Shown piece after piece: positions 28,321 to 35,487 of a stretch of DNA of 59,533 nt. The position numbers and the translations under genes were made by a program. The stretch lies in the NCBI RefSeq assembly GCF_030824435.1, contig NZ_JAVBXS010000091.1:1-59533 (forward strand), in the 5' to 3' direction. Under the pieces are notes generated by a model. The model was not told where the DNA came from, did no database searches, and saw only the letters and a list, made by a program, of their open reading frames with translations. Within the stretch, counting starts at the first letter, position 1. Every line of letters begins with the position of its first letter. Source of the stretch: Rheinheimera sp. Its GTDB lineage: Bacteria; Pseudomonadota; Gammaproteobacteria; Enterobacterales; Alteromonadaceae.

Positions 28321-29246
28321 AACTGAATTTTTACGTTACAGCACTGGCCGCCCTGCTTTTTAGCGGCAATAGCCTGGCCGCCACTGAAGTGAGCCCTAAG
28401 CTGAAGCAAAATCTGGAGATCATGCGCAATATTCTGCAAACGTCGTTAGAACAAGGCAAACACTCGAATGTCAGCCGCATCAGCCACAGCTATCTGGCAG
28501 GCCAGGGCGTGTTGTTCCGCACCGGCACCCGCGGTCAGTTTGGTCATTATTTTGCCATGGCGCCTATGCCACCGGCAGCACCTATGCCACCTATTGACCA
28601 TGCAGCTATTGCGGCCATCAGCGCACGGGCGACAGCGGCAGCGAATACTGCGATGGCAGGCGGCCATATTTCGGAAGCCGATATTGAAGATATTGCTGAA
28701 CAGGCCGAAGCTCAGGCTGAACAGATGATGGAACAACAAGAACAAATGCAGGATCAGATGCGCGACCTGCGGGAGCAAAGCCGCGATCTGGAACGGGAAC
28801 TCAGGGATATAGAGCGGGAAAAACGCGACATTGAATTTGCCCGTAAAGTGGGTAAAGAAGACGCTGAGCAGCAAAAACAACTGACGCAGCTCAACAACAA
28901 AAATGCCGAGCTGCAAAAACGTCTGGCCGATACCAAACAAAAATATGCGGCCTGGGAGCAGGATTTCCAGAAAAAACGTGACGAGCAGGCCAAGTTAGCA
29001 GCGCAAAAACAAGCTGAGCTGATTACCAGCATCAGCGTAAACTTTGCCAACACTTTATGTGACTACGGTGCCAGCCTGCGCGAAATTAAAGACAACGAGT
29101 TTGTGTCTTTACAGCTGGAAACCTCACAAGGCCGCGACAGCAAAGATATTTATTGGGTCTTTAAAAAATCTGATATTAATCAGTGTGTCAGCGGTAAGTT
29201 AAAAGCTGAGACTTTGCTGAAAAAAGCGGATTATTATCAGTATTAA
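28317..29246 (+). CDS. secreted coiled-coil protein of the ECF operon
   Basis: The 309-residue protein has a signal peptide (ending SLAA), a Met/Pro/Ala segment (MAPMPPAAPMPPID), and a long charged coiled coil (about residues 125-235; Glu/Gln/Arg/Asp with REQSRDLERELRDIEREKRDIE). A C-terminal globular part of about 70 residues follows with two Cys (TLCDYG, NQCVSG) that could form a disulfide. The family was not recognised. It overlaps the putative anti-sigma gene by 4 bases, so it is likely a sensor, partner or effector in the same envelope system. A terminator follows. Confidence 0.6.
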   Translation: MKLNFYVTALAALLFSGNSLAATEVSPKLKQNLEIMRNILQTSLEQGKHSNVSRISHSYLAGQGVLFRTGTRGQFGHYFAMAPMPPAAPMPPIDHAAIAAISARATAAANTAMAGGHISEADIEDIAEQAEAQAEQMMEQQEQMQDQMRDLREQSRDLERELRDIEREKRDIEFARKVGKEDAEQQKQLTQLNNKNAELQKRLADTKQKYAAWEQDFQKKRDEQAKLAAQKQAELITSISVNFANTLCDYGASLREIKDNEFVSLQLETSQGRDSKDIYWVFKKSDINQCVSGKLKAETLLKKADYYQY

Positions 29247-29282
29247 TGTCGAATTAAGCGGGATAGACCGCTTCGCCTCTAC

Positions 29283-29305
29283 AAAGCCTGCATTTAGCAG
29301 GCTTT
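29283..29305 (+). terminator. terminator of the ECF operon
   Basis: A 9-bp stem (AAAGCCTGC / GCAGGCTTT) with an ATTTA loop and a following TTTTGCTTTTTT tail. Confidence 0.82.
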
Positions 29306-29413
29306 TGCTTTTTTGGCTCTGCCTAACCTCTTTGAACGCCGCAAAAAGGAGCGAGACGAATAAGCCTGAGCAACTGCTGTAAACCTGCACTACTACTTGC
29401 TGATGCTGTTTCT

Positions 29414-29788
29414 TCAGACTTTGCCGACCTTGCCAAACATACGCGCAAGTTTGGGCCTAAGCGGTAAAATCAGCCGGTAAGCGCCTTCAAATAACCAGGG
29501 CAAAGGCGGTATAGCACCGAGATAACCCAAAAAACGCCAGCCAGGCAAAGCCCGCCACAACCGCAAAAAAGCCCGCGCCCCCTGCCACACCTGGCCATTT
29601 TGGCCCACCAGATGGAAACGTTTAAGCGCATCACATCTGTTAATGCCTTGCGGCAGTGGTTGCACTGTGTCCGACACATCAATAAACAGCAGCGGTTCCC
29701 GCGCCTGCAGCTTTTGGTAATACGCAATTTCCCTGCTGCACAGTGGGCAACTGCCGTCGTATAGCACTTTTAGTGTGGTGTTGTTCAA
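29414..29788 (-). CDS. DCC-family (DUF393, YuxK-like) thiol-disulfide protein
   Basis: The 124-residue protein opens with VLYDGSCPLCSREI, the DGxCxxC signature of the DCC family, followed by a FIDVSD strand and GARAFLRLWRALPGW. Predicted thiol-disulfide chemistry has no defined substrate. The start is a TTG preceded by AGGGG; no in-frame ATG is available because an upstream ATG runs into TGA. The 167 bases between the ECF terminator and this stop hold nothing recognisable. Confidence 0.85.
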   Translation of the reverse strand: MNNTTLKVLYDGSCPLCSREIAYYQKLQAREPLLFIDVSDTVQPLPQGINRCDALKRFHLVGQNGQVWQGARAFLRLWRALPGWRFLGYLGAIPPLPWLFEGAYRLILPLRPKLARMFGKVGKV

Positions 29789-30047
29789 TCACATGCCCCT
29801 TTGTTGGTGCTGCCACCTATGGCTTGGCGACTGTTACAGCATTTTGCTGCTCTGATGTTGTATGGGGTTATTAACGTAGTCGGGCGGTTTTTGGATCTGA
29901 GGTTGATGGGCTGGCTTTTTTTGCTTTGCTGGCTACTGGCGTTGAAGTTTAACTACATAGGTGACACTGCACTTCAACTAGATGGGTGACTCTTGGCGTT
30001 CTCCCTAGGCTTAAGGGGGTAAGCGGCTGTTTATATATGGTTTTTTG

Positions 30048-30290
30048 ATGCCTGCGGCATGGCGCGGATGCCGGGTTTCGCCCCGGCGGGCGAGTCCCTT
30101 TCTTTGCTGACAAAGAAAGGGACACAAAGAAATCACCCCGAGATCGCTCGAAAGCCCGCTGTTTTGACCAATTTTGAGGCGCCGCCAAAACTCGGCGAGC
30201 GCTACCGTCGCTCGCCTCAAACAGTTGTCGGCTTAAAACCTCAAAACCGGCCAAAACAACGGCTCGCTTGACGGGGCCAAGAGCGGTTAC
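30048..30290. repeat. structured repeat-like element with stacked hairpins
   Basis: The element contains a small ATGCC/GGCAT hairpin (30048-30060), a GCCGGG/CCCGGC hairpin near 30070-30087, a perfect 13-bp stem GTCCCTTTCTTTG / CAAAGAAAGGGAC with CTGA loop (30094-30123), and GGCGAGCG / CGCTCGCC (30194-30216). From memory, similar CTTTCTTTG...CAAAGAAAG modules recur between genes in many gamma- and betaproteobacteria. Open frames across it are probably not genes. Confidence 0.55.
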
Positions 30291-30360
30291 AACTTGACCA
30301 TTTTGTTTAAAAGTAAAACTAAGACTTCAACATCACCATTTGTTTCTAACAAAGACAAAA

Positions 30361-30379
30361 GGCAAGACACGACCCCATC
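30361..30379 (-). repeat. left copy of an inverted 19-base motif
   Basis: GGCAAGACACGACCCCATC is the inverse of the motif at 31512-31530 with 2 mismatches. The pair brackets the 22-codon frame and the orphan gene at 30717. Tyrosine-transposase (RAYT/REP-type) sequences of this flavour are known in relatives; that assignment is inference. Confidence 0.5.
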
Positions 30380-30404
30380 GCATCTTACGACCCCATCGCA
30401 TCTT
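30369..30404. repeat. 18-bp tandem duplication
   Basis: The unit ACGACCCCATCGCATCTT occurs twice head to tail without mismatch. It overlaps the inverted motif at 30361-30379. Confidence 0.8.
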
Positions 30405-30644
30405 ATAAACGGGGATGGAAAAGCATTAAGTTGATGATGTGATCACTTCTATTTGTGCAAAATAGATACTGCAAAATTCAACCGCTTTAAATAGTTGGCG
30501 ACTGATAACGTCAAAACCGGTCAAAAAAGCTGATCAGGTTACGGAAGTAAAGGCTTTATATTTCAGGGAGTTTTAACTCTTAATGGTTGCAAAAATGTAA
30601 CTTATCGTTGCAGTATCTGCCTGCAACTTGAAGGGAGGCATTTT

Positions 30645-30713
30645 ATGGATAAACAAAAACTCAATCCGAAAGAGCACACCCATTTCTCCACTGTATTTAT
30701 CTCCGGCAGGTGA
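30645..30713 (+). CDS. possible 22-residue leader peptide or small protein
   Basis: The frame has an excellent ribosome site (AGGGAGG, 6 bases before the ATG) and encodes 22 hydrophilic residues starting MDKQKLNPKE. It stops 3 bases before the ATG of the next gene, whose own ribosome site lies within its last codons. This geometry suggests translational coupling or a leader peptide. It could also be the 3' remnant of a recombined gene. No database check was possible. Confidence 0.45.
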   Translation: MDKQKLNPKEHTHFSTVFISGR

Positions 30714-30716
30714 CAG

Positions 30717-31349
30717 ATGAGCTACAAACTAAACATCTTTGTCGCTGGCCTTGCCGGTTTAGCACTGTGGAATTTGTCATCTTACCTGCCGCCGGATTTA
30801 TCCGGCTGTGTGCAGTTTCAGGATATTTATATTCCTAAAAAATTCCTGATGCCCGGCAACAGTAGTTTTGTCAAAGTACCGGGCATGGAGTTTGACAAAG
30901 CCAATGGGATGCAGGTGGTTGTTTTACCCGACAGTAAAGGGAATGAGTTATCTATAGAGCTTTGGGGCAAATATGCTGTTCGAAGAAATGGTGCAGATAC
31001 TGAAGCGAAGCCAGCGTTTGAGCAAATGGGGGGAAATGCCATTGCACCAGACCCCAATTTGGCTGGGTTGTATCGGTTTTATCATATGGAATATGAAGGG
31101 AAGCGCCTGAATGTATGGTTTTTGGTTAATGCTCCGCAGCCACCGGCAAACCCTGATGCACAATGGGCCGTTGGTTCATGTTCTGGTGGGCAGTCAGGCA
31201 TTGATTGCTCTTATGTAAAAGACAGCCATGATCTGTGGTATATGATGACCTTTAAACCCGAAAGATATCGCAGCCTAGCTGAACTGGATAAGGTAATTCA
31301 ACCGCATCTGGACCAGTGGAAAACCTGTATTACACCGCGTGAAAAATAG
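30717..31349 (+). CDS. orphan membrane-anchored or secreted protein
   Basis: The 210-residue protein has an N-terminal hydrophobic anchor or signal (about residues 7-21) and an extracytoplasmic beta-rich body with four Cys, one near residue 31 and three in a late CSGGQSGIDC...C pattern. No family was recognised. It stands between inverted copies of a 19-base motif, is coupled to a 22-codon upstream frame, and is followed by a terminator. This setting fits a mobile or accessory single-gene cassette; immunity or surface roles would be guesses. Confidence 0.6.
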   Translation: MSYKLNIFVAGLAGLALWNLSSYLPPDLSGCVQFQDIYIPKKFLMPGNSSFVKVPGMEFDKANGMQVVVLPDSKGNELSIELWGKYAVRRNGADTEAKPAFEQMGGNAIAPDPNLAGLYRFYHMEYEGKRLNVWFLVNAPQPPANPDAQWAVGSCSGGQSGIDCSYVKDSHDLWYMMTFKPERYRSLAELDKVIQPHLDQWKTCITPREK

Positions 31350-31361
31350 TTGTTGAATGAC

Positions 31362-31379
31362 AGCCCCTTTACCGGGGCT
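31362..31379 (+). terminator. terminator of the orphan gene
   Basis: A 6-bp stem AGCCCC / GGGGCT with TTTACC loop and TTGTTTTA tail, 13 bases after the stop codon. Confidence 0.65.
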
Positions 31380-31507
31380 TTGTTTTACCCGATGTCTTTG
31401 CTAATGCCATTGGGTTGACGCAAAACCGACTCTACACAATTCAGGCAAAGCATGGATTCGTTTTTTATGGCCGCCAGATTTGTAAGACCGTATCTAGCTC
31501 AAAGCAA

Positions 31508-32105
31508 AAATGACGGGGTCGCGTCTTGCCATTTGCCTAACTTAATCCGTGTTATGCCAGTTTTGCATCCAAAACCTATATTCCTAAATTAAACCGCCAA
31601 ACCAAAACCGGGAGCTGCGGAGTGAGCATTCAAGAGTGAGCGCGGGAGGCGCGAACGGGCGAGCGGCGTAGTTGCCGGTGGTGGTTCGTGCCATGCCGAT
31701 TTAACCTCAGCACGGCCAACAGACAACAACTGAGAATTTCGGCAGCCTGGCAAAAGCTCACTACCAAGCATGAAATGATGGAGTCGCGATTGCCATTTAC
31801 TAAACTTAATCCGTGCTACGTCGGTTTTTCCCCAAAACCCATATTCACAAATAAACCACCAAACCAACACCGGCAGCTGCGCAGTGAGCATTCAAGAGTG
31901 AGCGCGGGAGGCGCGAACGGGCGAGCGGCGTAGTTGCCGGTGGTGGTTCGTGCCAGGCCGATTCAACCTCAGCAGAGCAATCAGACAACATAATCAAAGA
32001 GCATCATCAGACAACAGCTGAGAATTTCGGTAGCCGGACACAAGCTCACTACCAAACATGAAATGATGGGGTCGCGATTGCCATTTGCCAAACTGAATCC
32101 GTGCA
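31508..32105. repeat. long tandem repeat, two full units and a partial third
   Basis: Units begin with a motif like ATGATGGGGTCGCGATTGCC at about 31508, 31772 and 32058, giving periods near 265 and 288 bases. Each full unit contains a GC-rich core (31591-31704 and 31853-31966) with GAGCATTCAAGAGTGAGCGC, GGCGCGAACGGGCGAGCGGC, and arms CACCGGCA / TGCCGGTG that can pair. The third copy stops after about 45 bases. Open frames here repeat with the units and look non-coding. Confidence 0.85.
31512..31530 (+). repeat. right copy of the inverted 19-base motif
   Basis: GACGGGGTCGCGTCTTGCC is the inverse of the motif at 30361-30379 (17 of 19 identical). It also opens the first unit of the long tandem repeat, and related copies occur at about 31775 and 32064. 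Confidence 0.5.
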
Positions 32106-32137
32106 ACACACAGCACCAAAGACAGGTGCCGGTCGCA

Positions 32138-32584
32138 TCAATGCCCGGCTTTGATTGGCAAAGTGCCTAACTGGTAAGTTGCAGTGATATTGGGATTGGC
32201 AGACCAGACCGGATCGGCTTGTATCAGAGCGCCGCGGTTTTGACTGGCAATATTCAGCTGCAAACGTTCTTTATCAATGCTTTGCCACTGCACATCAATG
32301 CCAAGCTGTTCCGGGTGGCCTTCACTGGCAAACAAATTGCCCGGGCCATCTGCCAGCATGCCGTCTTTGGCCAGAATGGAAATATTGCTACTAAAACCGG
32401 GGGCATTATTGCAACTGCGGACAAACACCACGGCTTTAAAGCGATCGTCAGGTGAAGCAAGCTGCGCTGTGATGCCATTGGTGCAGGATTGTGTGGTGGC
32501 CGCAAACATCCAGGCCACCAGAGCGCCCAGAATCACAACTGGTGCAACAGCAAACAACCCAATATCTCTGACAACCTTTTTCAT
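32138..32584 (-). CDS. orphan membrane-anchored protein
   Basis: The 148-residue protein has one N-terminal membrane helix (about residues 10-28, LFAVAPVVILGALVAWMFA) and a body with a Cys pair (SCTNG and RSCNNA) around SPDDRFKAVVFVRSC. This resembles, from memory, small DUF5412-like proteins; that is tentative. The start at 32584 follows AAAGGAAAA. It lies between the partial third tandem repeat and the diverged copy at about 32740, on the strand opposite to the other orphan gene. Confidence 0.6.
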   Translation of the reverse strand: MKKVVRDIGLFAVAPVVILGALVAWMFAATTQSCTNGITAQLASPDDRFKAVVFVRSCNNAPGFSSNISILAKDGMLADGPGNLFASEGHPEQLGIDVQWQSIDKERLQLNIASQNRGALIQADPVWSANPNITATYQLGTLPIKAGH

Positions 32585-32739
32585 GTGTTTTCCTTTGAAT
32601 GATGACGACAAAACGGCGCCATTACATGTCAGCACAGGCGCAAATGCAAGCAGCACATCAGCTAAATAGATGCCCTGCCCTATCTACAGTGAAAATGTCT
32701 GCCGTGAGAATGCGTGCCGTGAAAATGATGGGCGCGTCC

Positions 32740-32910
32740 TGTAATTTGCCTGACATGACCTCTGCCAGGTCCGTTCCCTCAAAATCCAAGAGCCCCATCA
32801 ACCGCCAAACCAACACCGGCAGCTGCGGAGTAGGCATTCAACAGTGAGCGCGAACGGGCGAACGGGCGAACGCAGTAGTTGCCGGTGGTGGTTTATGCCA
32901 GGCCGTTTTT
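32740..32910. repeat. diverged copy of the long repeat core
   Basis: The GC-rich core of the tandem units recurs here (AACCGCCAAACCAACACCGG, then GTAGTTGCCGGTGGTGG), shortened inside. An 8-bp microsatellite CGAACGGG is repeated about 2.7 times at 32851-32872. The region from 32585 to 33021 contains no gene. Confidence 0.7.
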
Positions 32911-32949
32911 TTCCTGCTTTGGGCAAATAAAAAAGCAGCCCAATTAGAA

Positions 32950-32986
32950 AAAGCCCCATCACGCCATACCAGCACAACGGGGCTTT
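32950..32986 (-). terminator. terminator of ampC
   Basis: Stem AAAGCCCC / GGGGCTTT with a 21-base loop. On the minus strand it is followed by a T-run (GGGGCTTTTTC) about 40 bases past the ampC stop. Confidence 0.55.
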
Positions 32987-33021
32987 GTTGCTTTAACTCC
33001 AGCCAGCGTCAAATACCCCTA

Positions 33022-34284
33022 TTACTGCAAGCCTTCCAAAATCTGGTAAGCCAGCTTTACCCTGAGTGCATTGGGGTAACGTTTATTGGTCAGCATCACT
33101 ATGCCTACCTGACGTGACGGGATAAAAGCGGCGTAAGCGCCAAAACCGCCGGTGGCACCGGTTTTATGCACCCAGCTGCTTGTTTTACTGACTGTTTTGC
33201 TGGCAGTTTTGCCCGCTGTTTTATCAGCAGCAGGCTGCAAAATTAAACTGGCGGCGCTGCCGGCAACAAAAGCCGGGTCTGTCATAGCTTCGAGCGCTTG
33301 CAACTGCACCGGGTAGTCGAGCATTTCCCAGCCCAGCCCCTGATACATCTGCCCCGCTTTGGCATAGGGCAACTGCGCCTTTAAAATAGCTGCTTTCAGC
33401 ACTGGCGCTTGCACCTGCTGCGGCTGCATATTGGCCTGCACCCAGCTTGCCACATCACGCACACTGGCCTTCACGCCACCCGCTTCGTCCTGTAATACAC
33501 CAGTGCCAATATGCACAGCTTTGCCTTCTTTATAACCCCAGGCATATTGCGCCTGCGCTTCTTTAGGCACCTGTAAATAAGTGCTGCCAAGCTTCAGTGT
33601 GGTAGTCAGCTCAGCAAATTCATCAGCATAAGTTTTACCAGCGGCAGCTGCTGCCAGGTGGGCAAATAAACCTATGCTGCTATTGGCGTAGACCCGCTGA
33701 GTGCCTGGCGCGTAAGCGGGCTTAAACTCCTGGTAATACTGCAGCAAACTGGTTTTGTCGGTCACGCTGTCTGGCATAAAAAGTGGCAGCCCACCTGCGG
33801 TGTAAGTGGCCAAATGTTGCATATTGATGTTTTGCCATGGTTTTGCCGTAAGCTGCGGCCAGTGGGTTGCCACGCTATCTGTAAGTTTGATATCACCCCG
33901 CTGCAGCGCCATGGCGCCAATGACACCGGCGAAGGTTTTGCTGATAGAACCCAGCTCAAACAAAGTGTCCGGCGTTACGCTGCTTTGGTTGGCAATATCG
34001 GCCATCCCAAAGCTGTAATAAAAAGTCTTGCCCTGCCACAACACCGCCACAGCCATACCCGGAATTTGTTGCTGCTGCATCAGCTGCTGAACTTCGTTGC
34101 CAACAGCAGCTTTTAATGCTGCTTCGTTGTGAATGAGGTTGGGAATTTTGTTAGGAGTTTCGGTAAAAGTTGCGCCGTTTTGCGCCAGCGCCGGGCCTGT
34201 GCTGAACAGCATAAGTGCCAGCGCCATTTTTGACGCCAGCGCTACTTTAAACGCCTGGGCCACTCTGGTTTTTAATAAGTGCAT
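33022..34284 (-). CDS. ampC: class C beta-lactamase (AmpC family)
   Basis: The 420-residue periplasmic serine beta-lactamase has a signal peptide ending ALAQ. Catalytic motifs: S113-I-S-K116 (SxxK), Y199-A-N201 (YxN) and K374-T-G376 (KTG). It hydrolyses cephalosporins and penicillins through an acyl-serine intermediate. It is longer than typical AmpC (about 380), partly because of a Lys/Thr repeat insertion (about residues 354-369) just before KTG. The divergent ampR next door suggests induction by muropeptides. The start at 34284 follows AAGGAAC. Confidence 0.9.
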   Translation of the reverse strand: MHLLKTRVAQAFKVALASKMALALMLFSTGPALAQNGATFTETPNKIPNLIHNEAALKAAVGNEVQQLMQQQQIPGMAVAVLWQGKTFYYSFGMADIANQSSVTPDTLFELGSISKTFAGVIGAMALQRGDIKLTDSVATHWPQLTAKPWQNINMQHLATYTAGGLPLFMPDSVTDKTSLLQYYQEFKPAYAPGTQRVYANSSIGLFAHLAAAAAGKTYADEFAELTTTLKLGSTYLQVPKEAQAQYAWGYKEGKAVHIGTGVLQDEAGGVKASVRDVASWVQANMQPQQVQAPVLKAAILKAQLPYAKAGQMYQGLGWEMLDYPVQLQALEAMTDPAFVAGSAASLILQPAADKTAGKTASKTVSKTSSWVHKTGATGGFGAYAAFIPSRQVGIVMLTNKRYPNALRVKLAYQILEGLQ

Positions 34285-34427
34285 AAATGTTCCTTTGCAA
34301 AATGAATGGTTAAATAAAAGTGCCGGGCCCGCACTATCCATAGCTTGCCGCAGTTGACTTCGCCGGACAAAAGGTTAATTTGCATAGCAGCTGTTAGAAA
34401 AACTTACAGAACAGAGCAGGAAGCCGC

Positions 34428-35312
34428 ATGACACGCCGTTATATCCCGTTAAAATCTTTGCGCGCTTTTGAAGCAGCAGCCCGGCATTTAAGTTTTACCC
34501 ATGCTGCCATTGAGCTGAACGTGACGCACTCGGCCGTCAGTCAGCAAGTAAAATTGCTGGAAGATCAGTTACATTGCCCGTTATTTTTGCGTATTCCACG
34601 TGGCCTGATGCTGACGCCTGAAGGTGAAACTTTGTTGCCTGTGCTCAACGAATCTTTTGACCGTATTGCACAGCTGTTAGATTATTTTGCCGGTCGTAAA
34701 GTGCAGGAAAAACTCAAAATTGGTGTGGTCGGCACTTTTGCTACCGGTTTTTTGCTGCCGCGTCTAGCGGCTTTTTATCAGAAATTCCCGCATATCGAAC
34801 TGCAAATTTCCACCAATAACAACAGAGTGGATCTGGCTGCCGAAGGGCTGGATTATGCCATTCGTTTTGGTAGCGGTGCCTGGCATGGCACTGCTGCTTT
34901 GTATTTATGCGATAGCCCGCTGACGCCTTTATGTACACCGGAACTGGCGGCCAAAATTAGCCAACCGGCCGATTTACTGAACTTCAGGCTGCTGCGCTCT
35001 TACCGGCGCGACGAATGGACACTCTGGTTGAAACAAGCAGGCGGGCCGATGCTTCCGCCCACCCATCCGGTGATGGTGTTTGACTCCAGCGTCACTATGC
35101 TGGAAGCCGCACAAAGCGGCATAGGTGTTGCGATAGCACCGGCGCGGATGTTTAGCCATTTGTTACAAAATGGGCGTATTGTGCGGCCTTTTCATACCGA
35201 AATCAGCCTCGGCAGTTATTGGCTGACCCGGCTACAATCCAAACCCGAAAGCAGCGCCATGCGCGAATTTGCGCAGTGGCTCAGCGCAGAATTAATTGAA
35301 AGTGCGCTTTAA
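34428..35312 (+). CDS. ampR: LysR-family regulator AmpR
   Basis: The 294-residue regulator has an N-terminal winged helix (IPLKSLRAFEAAARHLSFTHAAIELNVTHSAVSQQVK) and an effector domain containing NNNRVDLAAEGLDYAIRFGSGAWH, LLRSYRRDEW and VMVFDSSVTMLEAAQSGIGVAIAP. These are close to enterobacterial AmpR from memory. It activates ampC when cell-wall anhydro-muropeptides displace UDP-MurNAc-pentapeptide. It is divergent from ampC across a 143-base gap that should carry its binding site (TTAATTTGC...GCAGC near 34375-34392 is a candidate). Confidence 0.92.
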   Translation: MTRRYIPLKSLRAFEAAARHLSFTHAAIELNVTHSAVSQQVKLLEDQLHCPLFLRIPRGLMLTPEGETLLPVLNESFDRIAQLLDYFAGRKVQEKLKIGVVGTFATGFLLPRLAAFYQKFPHIELQISTNNNRVDLAAEGLDYAIRFGSGAWHGTAALYLCDSPLTPLCTPELAAKISQPADLLNFRLLRSYRRDEWTLWLKQAGGPMLPPTHPVMVFDSSVTMLEAAQSGIGVAIAPARMFSHLLQNGRIVRPFHTEISLGSYWLTRLQSKPESSAMREFAQWLSAELIESAL

Positions 35313-35487
35313 CCTGAGCTGTAACCTGCGCTAAAAAGTCCAGGTTACAACCATAACAGGAAGGCGGCATAGCTGGCTGCAGGCTTTCTGAGCACCAGGC
35401 TGTTGTGGTTTTTCTTAAAAACACCGGAACTTCATCAGGCAGCTTTAGTCTGTATCTGCATCATTTTCCTCAGTTTTAAGACTGCCT

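Larger units (their letters stand above)
29789..30644. other. gene-poor accessory stretch
   Basis: About 850 bases without a confident gene. It holds a hydrophobic plus-strand frame at 29819-29989 (56 residues, two possible membrane segments), which may be a gene remnant. Its end runs into two imperfect GGTGAC direct repeats at 29960-29995. The structured element at 30048-30290 and the 18-bp tandem repeat at 30369-30404 follow. The base composition is less even than in the neighbours. Confidence 0.4.

Noticed and set aside
29949-30271. Small proteins across the hairpin cluster
   Set aside because: Both strands are open by chance in a structured GC-rich element; no ribosome sites or conserved pattern.
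31589-31933. Proteins of 80-100 residues in both orientations within the repeats
   Set aside because: Their sequences follow the DNA repeat period and lack ribosome sites; they are repeat shadows.
31508-32910. Integron-type attC sites or cassette array
   Set aside because: A GCCTAAC-like string occurs once, but matching GTTRRRY partners, consistent spacing and an integrase gene are missing.
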